Shown: positions 34,595-45,116, counted from the stretch's first letter. The stretch: DNA of 64,000 nt from Ahniella affigens (GCF_003015185.1 NZ_CP027860.1:3038001-3102000), one strand, 5' to 3'. Translations and numbers: made by a program. Notes: a model not told the origin generated them from the sequence alone.

Positions 34595-37500
34595 TCAGCG
34601 CGCCGCGTCGCCACTGGCTAGGGGCAACTCGATCAGGAACTGCACCCCCTGCCCCGGCTCGCTCTGACAACGCACGCTGCCACCCAATAGTTGGACGACC
34701 AGGTTGTAGACGATGTGCATGCCAAGGCCGCTTCCGCCTTGGCCACGTTTGGTGGTGAAGAACGGTTCAAAGATCCGAGCCACGACTTCTACCGCCATGC
34801 CGCGCCCGTCATCCCGATACACGATACACAGCCGATCCCGTTGCACGCTCGCGTGAATCTCAATTTGTCCGTGCTCCCGTCCTTCAAAACCGTGAATGAT
34901 CGAGTTCATCACCAGATTGACAAACACCTGATAGAGCGCTCCTGGGAACGTGTCGACCAGCAGGTCGCCCGGGCAGTCGATCGAGACTTTGAACGGCGTT
35001 TTCTTCAGGCGCGGCTGCAATGAGGTCAGAATCTCATCGAGGTATTCGCGCAGGTTGACCATGCGCCGCTGCTCGCTGGATTGATCCACCGCCACTTGCT
35101 TGAAGCTCTTGATCAGGTGGTCGGCGCGCCGCAAATTGCGAAGAATCAGTTGACTGCTCTCGTCGGCGATCGCCAAGAACTGCTCCAGATCACTCCGCTT
35201 CAGCGTGTTCTGGCGCGCCTGCTCGCCAATCCGACGGCTCTCGGTTTCGAGATGCGAGGCGGCGGTCACGCCAATCCCGAGCGGTGTGTTGATCTCGTGG
35301 GCCACGCCGGCGACCAACCCACCCAGCGCCGCCATCTTCTCGGACTCCACCAGTTGCTTCTGCGCGTTGCGCAGGTCATCGAGCGTCCGACGCAGATGTT
35401 CGTTGGCAATCTGAAAATCACGGGTGCGTGACTCCACCCGTCGCTCCAGGTCTTGATTGATTCGTTGCAGCGCCTCGTCCTGCGCCATGATTTCGGAGAC
35501 GTCGCGCGAGACACCCGCGATCCGGCGCACGAGCCCCTGGGCATCGCGCTCGACGACCCGCCCGTAGGATTGCACCCAGATCCACCCACCATTCGCGAGC
35601 CCCATGCGGTAAGTGGCTCGCATCTGCTCCTTGGTACCCTTGAGCACGTCCCGCATCGCATGATCGAAAATATGAAGATCGTCCGGATGCACAATGTCGC
35701 GCAGCATGCTCATCGAGAACACTTTGGTGTCGGACGGAATCCGCAGCTCGATGTGCGGTGTGAACCGGATCAACCGATGATCGAGGAAGTCACATTCCCA
35801 GATCTCATCACCAGACGCCTCCAGTGCCAGCGCCAACCGCTGCTCGCTTTCTTGCAGGCGTTGTTGCGCGGCGAGGCGCTGCCGAACTGCTTGCCACAAG
35901 GTCCAACCGAGCCACGTACCAAGGCACAGCAGGAGTACCGCGTACGCCGCGATTGCGAACGGATTCCACCACGGCGCCGACGCAACCCGAACGACGACCG
36001 GCCCCTCGCTGTCGATCCAGCGCAGGCTTCGTGGCCCGGCGGCCCGCACGAAAAGCGCATACTCCCCTGCCGGCAGATCAGTAAACGTTGCCCGATTGCT
36101 GCCGTCCTCAAGATTGACCCAATGCTCGTCGAATCCTTCCAATTGGTATGCGTAGTGAATCGACTCGGCGTTCGCAAAGTTGAAGGTGGAAAACTCGAAG
36201 TGCACGATGTCGTCGTCGTAAGCAAGGTCCACTGTGGCCAATGTTGGGGTACCAGCCTGCAACGGGCGACTGACCGCAATGCGCCGGTGCGTCGCCTGCT
36301 CACGACTCAAGGCCGTAATCGCCGATATTTGCGGGCGTCGCGGCGGCCTTGGCTCACCAATGCGGCGTGCATCGAAGCGGGTGATGCCTTCGAGCCCACC
36401 GAAATAGAAAATGTCTTCGGATTGTTTGGCAATGGCGCCAACAAAATAGCCGCGTCGCTGCGCGCCTTCCGACCAGCCGAAATTGACAATGCTTTGGTCA
36501 GCGGGATTAATTCGGCTGATGCCTGTGGCGGTTGAGACCCAGATCGCGCCGCTGCCGTCCTCACCCACCGCCGACACCATGTCCGAACCCAAGCCCTCGG
36601 CCCGCCGCAACGCGTGAAAGACATAACGACCCGCATCATCGCGCCGACCACGATTCAAGCCGCCTCCTTGCGTTGCGACCCAAAGACTGCCATCGCGCGC
36701 CTCATACAAGTGCGTGACCGCATTGGAACTCAAACTGCCGGGAGTGGCACCGGCGCGATACGCAGTCACCACACCGGTGACCGGGTCCAAACGATCGACA
36801 CCGACCGTCCGGTAGCCAATCCAGATGCCACCGTCAGCCGTTTCGAGCAACGTATTCGCATACACCGAGCTCAAACCGTCGGTGCTGCCCAACCGTTCAA
36901 AGTCGGTGCAACCGGGGCACAGACGATCGATGCCGCCACCAATCGTCGCCACCCACAAGTTGCCACTGCGATCTTCCAGGAGGTCGGCGACATTGTTGCT
37001 CGACAATGACGTCGGCGCGGCCGGGTCGTACTGATACAGCTCGAAGTGGTCGCGTGAATCGGGGCGCAGTTTGGACAAGCCGGCCGTCTGCGTTCCGAAC
37101 CACAGACTGCCGTCGCGGCGCTCAAGCAAGGTGGCGATGGACGAGGCGGCGATGGAATCGGTGCGTGCCGGATCATGCAGGTAACGTTGCACCACGCCTT
37201 GCTGCAGGTCGATTCGGGCGCCGCCGCCCTCCTCATGCAACCCGGCGATCAGCATGCCGTCGTGCGTCATGGTGAGTGCCGTCACGGTCGAACTCGCCAA
37301 GAAGTTTGGCCGGTCGGGGCGATACTTGAAAGTCTGGAACGATTCGGTCTGCGGATCATGAATGCTGATGCCATTCGACCAGGTACCAATCCAAAGCAAC
37401 CCGTCGCGATCGATCATCATGCTCTCGACACGGTTGCCGCCAAGCCCATTCCGGCCGATCGGATCTTGCGTCCAGCTGTCGATCTGCCGATGACGCTGGT

Positions 37501-38386
37501 CGATACGACTGATCCCGCCGTTCGTACCCACCCATAGCCGTCCCGAAGCATCCCGCTTCAGACTGCGCACCGCATCGCTGACCAGGCCATCCTTTGCGCG
37601 ATAGTGGTTCAGTACCGTTTGATTCTGAAATTCGATGAGGCCATCACTGCCCGTGCCCACCAAAATGGCGCCGCGGTTGCCTTGAACGAGCGTGTACGCG
37701 TTCAGCGCGTGGCCGTCCAGTTTAAGCTCCTGAATCTGCTTACGATCGGCACTGACAACGAATGCTCCAATGCCACTCGCTACGGCGAGGCGACCGTCGT
37801 CGAGTAACGCCAGATCGCGGACAGCCGTCAGCGCGGGCCCAAAATCCAGTCCGAGTGTTTCGATACGCCGGGTATGGGTGTCGACACGCCGAAGACGTCC
37901 GCCCGCGCTGGCCACCCAGATGCCACCCGCCCCATCCGACACCAGGGCAGACACCGAATTTGCGGCCGGCAGCGAGCCATCGGGATCCAGATCGATCTGC
38001 TCGAAGTCGTCAGTTTCCGGACGATAGCGGGCCAAACCGCGTCCCTGCGTGCCGAGCCACAGCTCGCCAGACGTCGCCAACACAAGCGTTGCAACGTGGT
38101 TGTCAGGGAGACTGTTCGGTTGGTCGTCCGCGTGCCGATACACCCTGATGCTATGGGCATCCAGACGGTTCAATCCGTCGATCGTGCCGACCCAGACCGT
38201 TCCCGACAGGTCCTGAACCATGGATCTGACCGTGGACTGGCTCAGGCCGTCTTCCACCGTCACGGGTCGAAACCGAACGTCGTCAAATACCGAGGCCGCC
38301 GATTGCGGACGCGCAGCCCACGCGATCTGTGCGAACAGAACGAGGATGATCGACAAATATGCCAACCAGGGGGAGCGCGGCGCCAT
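34595..38386 (-). CDS. Sensor histidine kinase with two-component beta-propeller (Reg_prop) sensor
   Basis: 1263 residues. A signal/anchor (1-24) precedes about twelve Reg_prop repeats (for example GTVWVGTIDGLNRLD, GELWLGTQGRGLARY, GSLWVATQGGGLNRG) forming a periplasmic propeller. A Y_Y_Y domain (about 715-790), a transmembrane segment (about 803-825), a PAS/PAC domain (about 845-970) and a short coiled coil follow. The kinase core has His1030 in GVAHEINTPLG and ATP-binding motifs NLVMNSI, DDGRGM, FTTKRGQGGSGLGM. There is no receiver, so it is not a hybrid kinase. The ligand is unknown. Confidence 0.93.
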   Translation of the reverse strand: MAPRSPWLAYLSIILVLFAQIAWAARPQSAASVFDDVRFRPVTVEDGLSQSTVRSMVQDLSGTVWVGTIDGLNRLDAHSIRVYRHADDQPNSLPDNHVATLVLATSGELWLGTQGRGLARYRPETDDFEQIDLDPDGSLPAANSVSALVSDGAGGIWVASAGGRLRRVDTHTRRIETLGLDFGPALTAVRDLALLDDGRLAVASGIGAFVVSADRKQIQELKLDGHALNAYTLVQGNRGAILVGTGSDGLIEFQNQTVLNHYRAKDGLVSDAVRSLKRDASGRLWVGTNGGISRIDQRHRQIDSWTQDPIGRNGLGGNRVESMMIDRDGLLWIGTWSNGISIHDPQTESFQTFKYRPDRPNFLASSTVTALTMTHDGMLIAGLHEEGGGARIDLQQGVVQRYLHDPARTDSIAASSIATLLERRDGSLWFGTQTAGLSKLRPDSRDHFELYQYDPAAPTSLSSNNVADLLEDRSGNLWVATIGGGIDRLCPGCTDFERLGSTDGLSSVYANTLLETADGGIWIGYRTVGVDRLDPVTGVVTAYRAGATPGSLSSNAVTHLYEARDGSLWVATQGGGLNRGRRDDAGRYVFHALRRAEGLGSDMVSAVGEDGSGAIWVSTATGISRINPADQSIVNFGWSEGAQRRGYFVGAIAKQSEDIFYFGGLEGITRFDARRIGEPRPPRRPQISAITALSREQATHRRIAVSRPLQAGTPTLATVDLAYDDDIVHFEFSTFNFANAESIHYAYQLEGFDEHWVNLEDGSNRATFTDLPAGEYALFVRAAGPRSLRWIDSEGPVVVRVASAPWWNPFAIAAYAVLLLCLGTWLGWTLWQAVRQRLAAQQRLQESEQRLALALEASGDEIWECDFLDHRLIRFTPHIELRIPSDTKVFSMSMLRDIVHPDDLHIFDHAMRDVLKGTKEQMRATYRMGLANGGWIWVQSYGRVVERDAQGLVRRIAGVSRDVSEIMAQDEALQRINQDLERRVESRTRDFQIANEHLRRTLDDLRNAQKQLVESEKMAALGGLVAGVAHEINTPLGIGVTAASHLETESRRIGEQARQNTLKRSDLEQFLAIADESSQLILRNLRRADHLIKSFKQVAVDQSSEQRRMVNLREYLDEILTSLQPRLKKTPFKVSIDCPGDLLVDTFPGALYQVFVNLVMNSIIHGFEGREHGQIEIHASVQRDRLCIVYRDDGRGMAVEVVARIFEPFFTTKRGQGGSGLGMHIVYNLVVQLLGGSVRCQSEPGQGVQFLIELPLASGDAAR

Positions 38387-38592
38387 GCTTGGAGGCTACG
38401 CTGTGCGGCAAACGCATACAAGCCCGGTTTCGGTGATGCGTCGACGTGACCCAATCCACCTTTTCGCAACGATGATTGACATGACGCAACATCTCGTAGC
38501 GTTTTGCGCCTCATTCCCGGCGGTTTTTTGATTGCAGCGAAAAATGCTGCACCGCATAATCGCGCATTCTCCGCCCTTCCAAAGGAAAGCTC

Positions 38593-39771
38593 ATGAGTGA
38601 TGCCATCGTTATCGTCGGTGCCAAGCGCACCGCTATCGGTTCCCTGCTCGGCCAGTACACGGGCGTACCGAGTCCACAATTGGCAGCGGCGGCGATCTCG
38701 GGCGCACTGACCGAGGCTGGCCTTGGCGCCGACCAGGTCACCGAAGTCATCTTTGGCTGCGTGCTGCCGGCCGGGCTCGGTCAAGCACCGGCACGGCAGG
38801 CCGCATTGGCCGCGGGTCTGCCGACCAGCGCTGGCGCGACGACGATCAACAAGGTGTGCGGATCGGGCATGAAGGCCATCATGCTCGGACACGACGCCCT
38901 CAAGGTCGGCAGTACCGACGTTGTCGTCGCCGGCGGCATGGAATCGATGACAAACGCCCCGCACCTGCTGCCCAACAGCCGTACCGGGTCGAAATACGGC
39001 TCGATCGAGATGCTCGATCACATGGCCTGGGACGGCCTCCAGAATCCCTACGACAAGCAGGCCATGGGTGTATTTGGCGAAATGTGCGTCGAAAAGTTCG
39101 CCTACACGCGCGAGGCCCAGGACGCGTTTTCGGCAGAATCCGTCAAGCGCGCTTTGGCCGCGCAGTCTTCGGGCGCGCTGAAAAACGAAATCGCGCCGGT
39201 CAAAGTGGCCGGACGCAAGGGTGAGGTCCTGATCGACGCCGACGAAGAACCCGCAAAGTGCGATCTCGGCAAGATCCCGACCCTTCGCGCGGCCTTCAAG
39301 AAAGACGGCACGATCACCGCGGCGAGTTCCTCCAAGATTTCAGACGGCGCCGCAGCACTGGTGCTGATGCGCGAATCCGACGCGACCGCTCGCGGCCTGA
39401 AGCCGCTGGCGCGGGTGCTCGGCCACAGCAGCCACGCCCAGGAACCCGCATGGTTCACCACCGCGCCGGTCGGCGCCATGCAGAAGTTGCTCGCCAAGCT
39501 GAACTGGACCGTTGCCGACGTCGACTTGTTCGAGGTCAACGAGGCGTTCGCCTGTGTGACGATGGCGGCTATGACGGAATTGCATATTCCACACGAGAAA
39601 ATGAACGTCCACGGCGGCGCCTGCGCCCTCGGGCATCCGATTGGCGCCACCGGCGCCCGGATCGTGGTGAGCCTGATCAATGCCTTGCGTGTGACCGGCG
39701 GCAAACGCGGCATGGCGTCGCTTTGCATCGGTGGGGGCGAAGCCACTGCGATTGCGCTGGAACTCGTGTAA
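38593..39771 (+). CDS. Acetyl-CoA acetyltransferase (thiolase II)
   Basis: 392-residue thiolase that reversibly joins two acetyl-CoA or cleaves acetoacetyl-CoA. It has the nucleophile Cys89 (NKVCGSGMKA), the NEAFA motif, His348 (GHPIGATGAR) and Cys378 (LCIGGGEA). The biosynthetic-type thiolase pattern fits atoB/phaA. It could complete leucine catabolism by splitting acetoacetyl-CoA. AAGGAAAG precedes the start. Confidence 0.94.
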   Translation: MSDAIVIVGAKRTAIGSLLGQYTGVPSPQLAAAAISGALTEAGLGADQVTEVIFGCVLPAGLGQAPARQAALAAGLPTSAGATTINKVCGSGMKAIMLGHDALKVGSTDVVVAGGMESMTNAPHLLPNSRTGSKYGSIEMLDHMAWDGLQNPYDKQAMGVFGEMCVEKFAYTREAQDAFSAESVKRALAAQSSGALKNEIAPVKVAGRKGEVLIDADEEPAKCDLGKIPTLRAAFKKDGTITAASSSKISDGAAALVLMRESDATARGLKPLARVLGHSSHAQEPAWFTTAPVGAMQKLLAKLNWTVADVDLFEVNEAFACVTMAAMTELHIPHEKMNVHGGACALGHPIGATGARIVVSLINALRVTGGKRGMASLCIGGGEATAIALELV

Positions 39772-39867
39772 TATCGCTAGTCGACCTTTCTAAAAGCTGC
39801 GCTAGTGGCAGGCCAGCCAATAGTCCAGTGAGGTCGTTTTTAGTCATTCACTCCTAGGAGAATACCA

Positions 39868-40227
39868 ATGAAGCTCACGAAGATTGCCCTCGCCGCCGCT
39901 CTGGCACTCGCTCTGTCCGCTTGCCAGGACGCCGCCCAGGACGCGCAGAAGGCTGCCGACACGGCCGCCGCCGCGACCGAACAGGCTGCTGACGCTGTTC
40001 AAGACGCCGCCGCCACGACCGCTGACGCCGCCCAAGACGCTGCTGCTGCGACGACCGACGCCGTGCAAGACGCCGCCGCTGCTGTGGGTGATGCCGCTGC
40101 TGACGCTGCTGCTGCCCCGGCTGACGCTGCTGCTGCCCCGACTGACGCTGCTGCTGCTCCGGCTGACGCCGCTGCCGCTCCGGCCGACGCTGCTGCCCCG
40201 GCCGCTGAAGAAGCCCCGAAGCAGTAA
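39868..40227 (+). CDS. Small alanine-rich repeat lipoprotein
   Basis: 119-residue predicted lipoprotein with signal MKLTKIALAAALALALSAC and lipobox LSAC (Cys19). The mature part is nearly all Ala, Asp, Pro, Gln and Thr in short repeats (QDAA, TADAAQDAA, then APADAAAAP units). The first half looks like an alanine-zipper helix similar in spirit to Lpp-type lipoproteins; the second half is Pro-rich. AGGAG precedes the start and a strong terminator follows. Function is unknown. Confidence 0.8.
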   Translation: MKLTKIALAAALALALSACQDAAQDAQKAADTAAAATEQAADAVQDAAATTADAAQDAAAATTDAVQDAAAAVGDAAADAAAAPADAAAAPTDAAAAPADAAAAPADAAAPAAEEAPKQ

Positions 40228-40246
40228 GTTATCGCCCTCGGGCGAT

Positions 40247-40279
40247 CGAAAACCGCCGGCTTGCCGGCGGTTTTTTTGT
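40247..40279 (+). terminator. Intrinsic terminator after the Ala-rich lipoprotein gene
   Basis: AACCGCCGGC-TT-GCCGGCGGTT followed by a T run. A smaller hairpin ATCGCC-CTCG-GGCGAT (40231-40246) precedes it. The strength suggests an abundant transcript. Confidence 0.92.
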
Positions 40280-40492
40280 GTCGAAAATCCAGCACGCCGC
40301 CACCCTGCGGATTCGGCGCGCTAGCACCGCTTGCTGAAGCGGGCGGCCAGCCATGATCCGCCTATTTGACCAGGCAGCAACGCGTTGATGAAACGATGCC
40401 GGGTCAACAATCAGCAAACTGGCGGGATTGCAAGAGCTTCTCGGCGGCGCCTGCGGTCGCTACCCTGTCGGCCGATCGGAGTCTTTGCCGCC

Positions 40493-42100
40493 ATGCCTAA
40501 AATTGTCAGCCATATCGATCCCAAGAGCCCTGCATACCAGGCCAACGAGAGCCACCTGCGGCAGCTCGTTCAGGACTTGAAAGCACGCCTCCAGCAAGCC
40601 GCCCTGGGTGGTGGCGACAAGGCGCGCGCCAAACACACGGAACGTGGCAAGCTGTTGCCGCGTGAACGCATTCGCGCCCTGCTGGACGATGGCTCGCCGT
40701 TTCTGGAGCTGTCGCCGCTGGCCGGACACGGCATGTACGACGATCAGGCGCCAGGTGCCGGAATCGTGACAGGCATTGGGCGGGTCGCGGGCCAAGAGGT
40801 GCTCATTGTCGCCAACGATGCCACGGTCAAAGGCGGCACCTATTTTCCGATGACGGTCAAAAAGCATCTCCGCGCCCAGGAAATCGCCAGCGAGAATCAA
40901 CTGCCGTGCATCTACCTGGTGGACTCGGGCGGTGCGTTTCTGCCCCTCCAGGACGAGGTCTTTCCCGACAAAGAACACTTTGGCCGGATCTTCTACAACC
41001 AAGCGCGCTTGTCGGCACGCAACATCCCGCAGATCGCCGTCGTCATGGGCTCCTGCACGGCAGGCGGTGCCTACGTTCCGGCCATGTGCGACGAGTCCAT
41101 CATCGTCAAGGAACAAGGCACCATCTTTCTGGGCGGCCCACCGCTTGTCAAAGCGGCCACGGGTGAAATCGTGGATGCCGAGTCGCTGGGCGGCGCCGAA
41201 GTGCATTGCTCCGTTTCGGGTGTCACCGATCATTTTGCCGAAAACGACCAGCATGCGTTAATGATTGCCCGCGACATCGTCACGCATCTGAATCGCCAGA
41301 AGCAGTTGCCCGTCGCAGTCCAACCGCCGCGCGAACCGCTGTATCCGGCGGAGGACATCTACGGCATTGTGCCGAAAGACACGCGCACACCGTTCGACAT
41401 CCGCGAAGTCATTGCGCGGCTTGTCGACGGCTCCGAAATGCACGAATTCAAGGCCCGCTTCGGCAAAACGCTCGTTTGCGGTTTCGCGCATATTCATGGC
41501 TACCCGGTTGGGATCATCGCGAACAACGGCATCTTGTTTGCCGAAAGCGCACTGAAGGGCGCGCATTTCATTGAGCTATGTAATCAGCGCAACATCCCGT
41601 TGGTGTTCCTGCAAAACATCACCGGCTTCATGGTCGGCAAGAAGTATGAGAACGCCGGCATCGCGAAAGACGGCGCCAAGATGGTCACGGCGGTGGCCTG
41701 CTCCCACGTGCCAAAGTTCACCGTCATCATTGGCGGCAGCTTTGGCGCCGGCAACTACGCGATGTGCGGGCGCTCCTACGGCGCCAGGTTTCTCTGGACT
41801 TGGCCGAATACACGCATCAGTGTCATGGGTGGCGAACAAGCCGCGAGCGTGCTGGCAACGGTTCGTCGCGACGGTCTGGAATCCGCTGGCAAGAGCTGGT
41901 CGGGCGACGAAGAGGAACAGTTCAAGGCCCCGATTCGCGAGCAATACGAGCGCCAAGGGCATCCGTACTATGCCTCGGCACGGCTCTGGGATGATGGGAT
42001 CATCGACCCCGTGGACACGCGGCGCGTGCTCGGCCTCGCGCTCTCAGCCAGCTTGAATGCATCGATCGAACCCGACCGCTTTGGCGTGTTCCGCATGTAG
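40493..42100 (+). CDS. liuB: Methylcrotonyl-CoA carboxylase beta subunit
   Basis: Carboxyltransferase subunit for leucine catabolism. 535 residues, typical length, with two crotonase-like halves: [36 protein letters not shown] and [17 protein letters not shown] in the first, and [14 protein letters not shown] and [14 protein letters not shown] in the second. These are MCC-beta rather than propionyl-CoA type motifs; geranyl-CoA carboxylase is an alternative. The biotin-carrying alpha subunit is not adjacent. The start [10 protein letters not shown] has GGAG upstream. Confidence 0.9.
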   Translation: MPKIVSHIDPKSPAYQANESHLRQLVQDLKARLQQAALGGGDKARAKHTERGKLLPRERIRALLDDGSPFLELSPLAGHGMYDDQAPGAGIVTGIGRVAGQEVLIVANDATVKGGTYFPMTVKKHLRAQEIASENQLPCIYLVDSGGAFLPLQDEVFPDKEHFGRIFYNQARLSARNIPQIAVVMGSCTAGGAYVPAMCDESIIVKEQGTIFLGGPPLVKAATGEIVDAESLGGAEVHCSVSGVTDHFAENDQHALMIARDIVTHLNRQKQLPVAVQPPREPLYPAEDIYGIVPKDTRTPFDIREVIARLVDGSEMHEFKARFGKTLVCGFAHIHGYPVGIIANNGILFAESALKGAHFIELCNQRNIPLVFLQNITGFMVGKKYENAGIAKDGAKMVTAVACSHVPKFTVIIGGSFGAGNYAMCGRSYGARFLWTWPNTRISVMGGEQAASVLATVRRDGLESAGKSWSGDEEEQFKAPIREQYERQGHPYYASARLWDDGIIDPVDTRRVLGLALSASLNASIEPDRFGVFRM

Positions 42101-42199
42101 CGCGCGCCACCGCCGAGTCAACCCGGCGGCGCTTCGCGGCGTACCGACAATGGTCAGACGCCGCCAAACGCGGAGGATCGGCGGCCGGGATCAGTCTTC

Positions 42200-43717
42200 T
42201 CAGTCCAGCCGGGTCACCCGCCGGATTCGCTCGTGGGACAACGGCAAACTGGCCGTTCCCGCGCCCGCGGCAATTTTTAGCGTCAGTTTCTCGCCCGCAT
42301 CGGCCTCGACGATGCCTCGGTGCCGGCTGCCATTCACCAAATCCACCTGAACGAGCCGGCCGATGTAATTCGGCAGCTCATTCTTTGGCACATCGAAGTT
42401 GGGTGGCAGCGACGTAATCACATGCTCGGCGTAGGCTTGCTCTTTGACCTTGACGATTTCGTCGCCCGGCGGCGCTTCTTTGGCGTGAAAGGACTTGGGC
42501 CGCTCCGAATCCGCAGTAGCCGAACTCTCGGGAATCGGCTCCAGACCGTCCTCCCGGCGGACGAGCACGTAGATGGAATCCAGATCCTCATCATCCGGAA
42601 TCGCCCGTTCTGGCACGATTTCCATCCGGTACGGGACTGCCGGACCGCCGGGCGCACTGAGTTGGCCATTCATCACAGTGAATACCGCCGCGTCCGAGCG
42701 GTGCGAAATATCTTCCCACGCGATCCCTTTCCCAAAATGCGTTTCGAACTGAATGCCCCCTTGGCCCGTGGCGTATCGGCGATAGGTATTCTTGACGTCA
42801 TCGGTCCACCGCTGGCCATTGGTCTGCAGAATGCGTTCAACCGAACGTAAATGCCGCTCCAGAAATTCCGGCTCCGAAATTCCCGCTTGTTCGGCGCAGT
42901 AGCGATTGCGCGCCTTGATGAAGCCTTTGTCGGTGAATGCCCAACGAACCTCAATGGTTCGCCATGACTCGGGATCGGCGTTCAGAAAATTATGGGCATC
43001 TTCAAGTTTGAAACGCCGATCGATGATGGCTTGCGACGTTTCGGCATCACCAATGAGGACTCGGCTGCGCAATTCGGTATCGCTCAACACTTCGAACTGC
43101 ACCTCGATATTGCCACTCGGGGTCGACAACCGCAGGAAGTCGGCAAAATCATCAGCGTGCCACCACCAATCACGTTCGCAGCCGGCGGCCTCAAACAAGG
43201 CTCCGCTATAAGGCCCAATCCAATCGATGTCGGTCAGCACGAACTCGGAGCCATAGGCGCCCCAATCGATGCCATTGAAGCGAATCACGAACCGATCCGC
43301 CTTCGGCAGCGGATCGGTTCCAAGAAACAACCGGCGCGGCGTTCTCGCACCTTTGAAATTGATGTTCGGCAGTTGCGTACGAACGAGCCATGCGAGCCCG
43401 GGCGCCTCGGCTTCGATCTTCTGGACTCGGATCGTGGCGTCGGAATCAGAAGAGTCCGGCTCCAGACTCACGGCGTTGACCACAAAGCGTCCCTTGAGGT
43501 CGTAGTCCACTTCACCGTAGTGACCAATTCCGAGCCAGGCATATTGATTGAGAAAGCCCTCAGTCCAGAGCTGGATTTCGGTCCGGATCAAGAAATGCGT
43601 CAGCATCAAATAGCCGATGATCAGCAGCGGCGCCAAGTAAAGCGGCACTTCCCGCCCGAAGATTTGCGGGCGCAACCAATTTCGCCGCCGCGGCACGTAG
43701 GTCTTTTGTTTGCTCAT
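42200..43717 (-). CDS. Membrane-anchored protein of unknown function with Sm-like C terminus
   Basis: 505 residues. A basic N terminus (KTYVPRRRNWLRPQ) precedes one transmembrane segment at about 26-45 (LYLAPLLIIGYLMLTHFLI), then a large soluble region rich in beta strands. The final 70 residues (NYIGRLVQVDLVNGSRHRGIVEADAGEKLTLKI...LPLSHERIRRVTRL) have the strand and Gly pattern of Sm/SH3-like barrels. No enzyme motif is recognised. The ATG overlaps the stop of the cNMP-EAL gene (ATGA), implying translational coupling and a shared process. Confidence 0.7.
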   Translation of the reverse strand: MSKQKTYVPRRRNWLRPQIFGREVPLYLAPLLIIGYLMLTHFLIRTEIQLWTEGFLNQYAWLGIGHYGEVDYDLKGRFVVNAVSLEPDSSDSDATIRVQKIEAEAPGLAWLVRTQLPNINFKGARTPRRLFLGTDPLPKADRFVIRFNGIDWGAYGSEFVLTDIDWIGPYSGALFEAAGCERDWWWHADDFADFLRLSTPSGNIEVQFEVLSDTELRSRVLIGDAETSQAIIDRRFKLEDAHNFLNADPESWRTIEVRWAFTDKGFIKARNRYCAEQAGISEPEFLERHLRSVERILQTNGQRWTDDVKNTYRRYATGQGGIQFETHFGKGIAWEDISHRSDAAVFTVMNGQLSAPGGPAVPYRMEIVPERAIPDDEDLDSIYVLVRREDGLEPIPESSATADSERPKSFHAKEAPPGDEIVKVKEQAYAEHVITSLPPNFDVPKNELPNYIGRLVQVDLVNGSRHRGIVEADAGEKLTLKIAAGAGTASLPLSHERIRRVTRLD

Positions 43718-44904
43718 CCGCGACGACGCTCCATGACTTCATCCAGGGATTGGGGCTTTCCGATCAGATAGCCCTGGGCATACCGACAATTGAGCTCGCC
43801 CAACGCGGCCAATTGGGCTTCGGTCTCGACGCCTTCGGCAACCAGATCAGCTTCCAGCGCACGTACCATTTCAATGATGGCCTTGACGATGGCCAGGCTT
43901 CTTGGCGCATCCAGCATCTGCCGAACAAACCCCTGATCCAGCTTGACCGTATTGAACTTTAGTTTGTGCAGGTGACCGAGGTTCGAATAGCCTGTACCAA
44001 AATCATCAAGCGCGACTTTGATTCCCGTCGCGTGGCACCGTTCGATTAATTCGCCGACCCGCTCGTAATCGAGTGTCAGGCTCTCGGTCACTTCGACCTT
44101 GATCTGGCGCCGGTCAATGCCGTGCTTGTCTGCGGCCTGATTGATGGCGGCCAGCATGTCAGCTTCGGCAAGTTGGCGGCCAGACATATTCACGGCGATA
44201 AATGGCGCCGACGTGTCTCCGGATTGCATGATTCGGGCGATGGCACCGGCCACCCGATCGAGAACATATTCGCCGACCGGCAGAATCAACGAGGTTTCCT
44301 CAGCCAGCGCGATGAACTCCATGGGTGAAATCGGGCCACGCTGCGGATGCGTCCAGCGCACCAAGGCCTCGTATCCGGCAATGTGGCGCTTCGAAATCTC
44401 GTAAATCGGCTGAAAGCGCACATCGAGTTCGCCGTTGGTCAGTGCATCGCGGAGCTGTGTTTCCAGCCAGATCTTCGCCACGGCGGAGTTGTCGTAGCCA
44501 TCGGCATCGACATGGGATTGGCCCGCCGGAAACGCGACTGCCGATTCGCTGCTGGTGCCGCTACGCAGTTGTGCGAGCGCATTGCGATACCGAAACAACT
44601 GCCCGCGAAGCAGCGCCCGCACGATCGGATCGGCGTTGCTGATTCGTTCACTGATCTGCGCTTGATCGACTTCGATCAACGCAACATCGGTGCGGGCGCG
44701 CGCGTCGGCCGTACGCGGGGACTGATCGATCACGGCCATCTCGCCAAGCAGATCGCCCTCGCCCAACACACTGAGCAACAGCGGCTGACCATTCTGCAAC
44801 GTGGAGATCTCGACCTGTCCTGATTCAATCAGATACGCAGAGGTCGGCGGATCACCCTCCCGGAACAGATACTCGCCCGCTTTGATGTCTATCCGCCTGC
44901 TCAC
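43714..44904 (-). CDS. Cyclic-nucleotide-binding domain fused to EAL phosphodiesterase
   Basis: 396 residues from a GTG start. The N-terminal cNMP-binding domain (about 1-120) has KAGEYLFREGDPPTSAYLIESGQVEI and GEGDLLGEMAVIDQSPRTADARA, the phosphate-binding cassette. The EAL domain (about 150-390) has YEALVRWTHP, VEVTES, ALDDFGTGYSN, VKLDQGFV and AEGVET, so c-di-GMP hydrolysis is likely. The GTG at 44904 follows GGGAG at 9 nt; a further open stretch upstream overlaps the divergent radical SAM gene and is not credible. It may link cAMP/cGMP level to c-di-GMP. Confidence 0.88.
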   Translation of the reverse strand: MSRRIDIKAGEYLFREGDPPTSAYLIESGQVEISTLQNGQPLLLSVLGEGDLLGEMAVIDQSPRTADARARTDVALIEVDQAQISERISNADPIVRALLRGQLFRYRNALAQLRSGTSSESAVAFPAGQSHVDADGYDNSAVAKIWLETQLRDALTNGELDVRFQPIYEISKRHIAGYEALVRWTHPQRGPISPMEFIALAEETSLILPVGEYVLDRVAGAIARIMQSGDTSAPFIAVNMSGRQLAEADMLAAINQAADKHGIDRRQIKVEVTESLTLDYERVGELIERCHATGIKVALDDFGTGYSNLGHLHKLKFNTVKLDQGFVRQMLDAPRSLAIVKAIIEMVRALEADLVAEGVETEAQLAALGELNCRYAQGYLIGKPQSLDEVMERRRG

Positions 44905-45116
44905 CGAATCATGCTCCCGAACTCCCGGATCGACCTGGATGCTAGCATTTTGTGACGTTTGCGACCGCTGGTCTGCTTCGCAGAATGGCCAGACACGCAA
45001 AAGGTTTAAACTTTCTCTTTTAAAACAATAACCTGACGAGCAACTTCCCACGATGGACGCGCACCGGCATGAACCGGTCGCAGGTTCTGAGACGGGCCCC
45101 GTGGCAGAATATCGGC

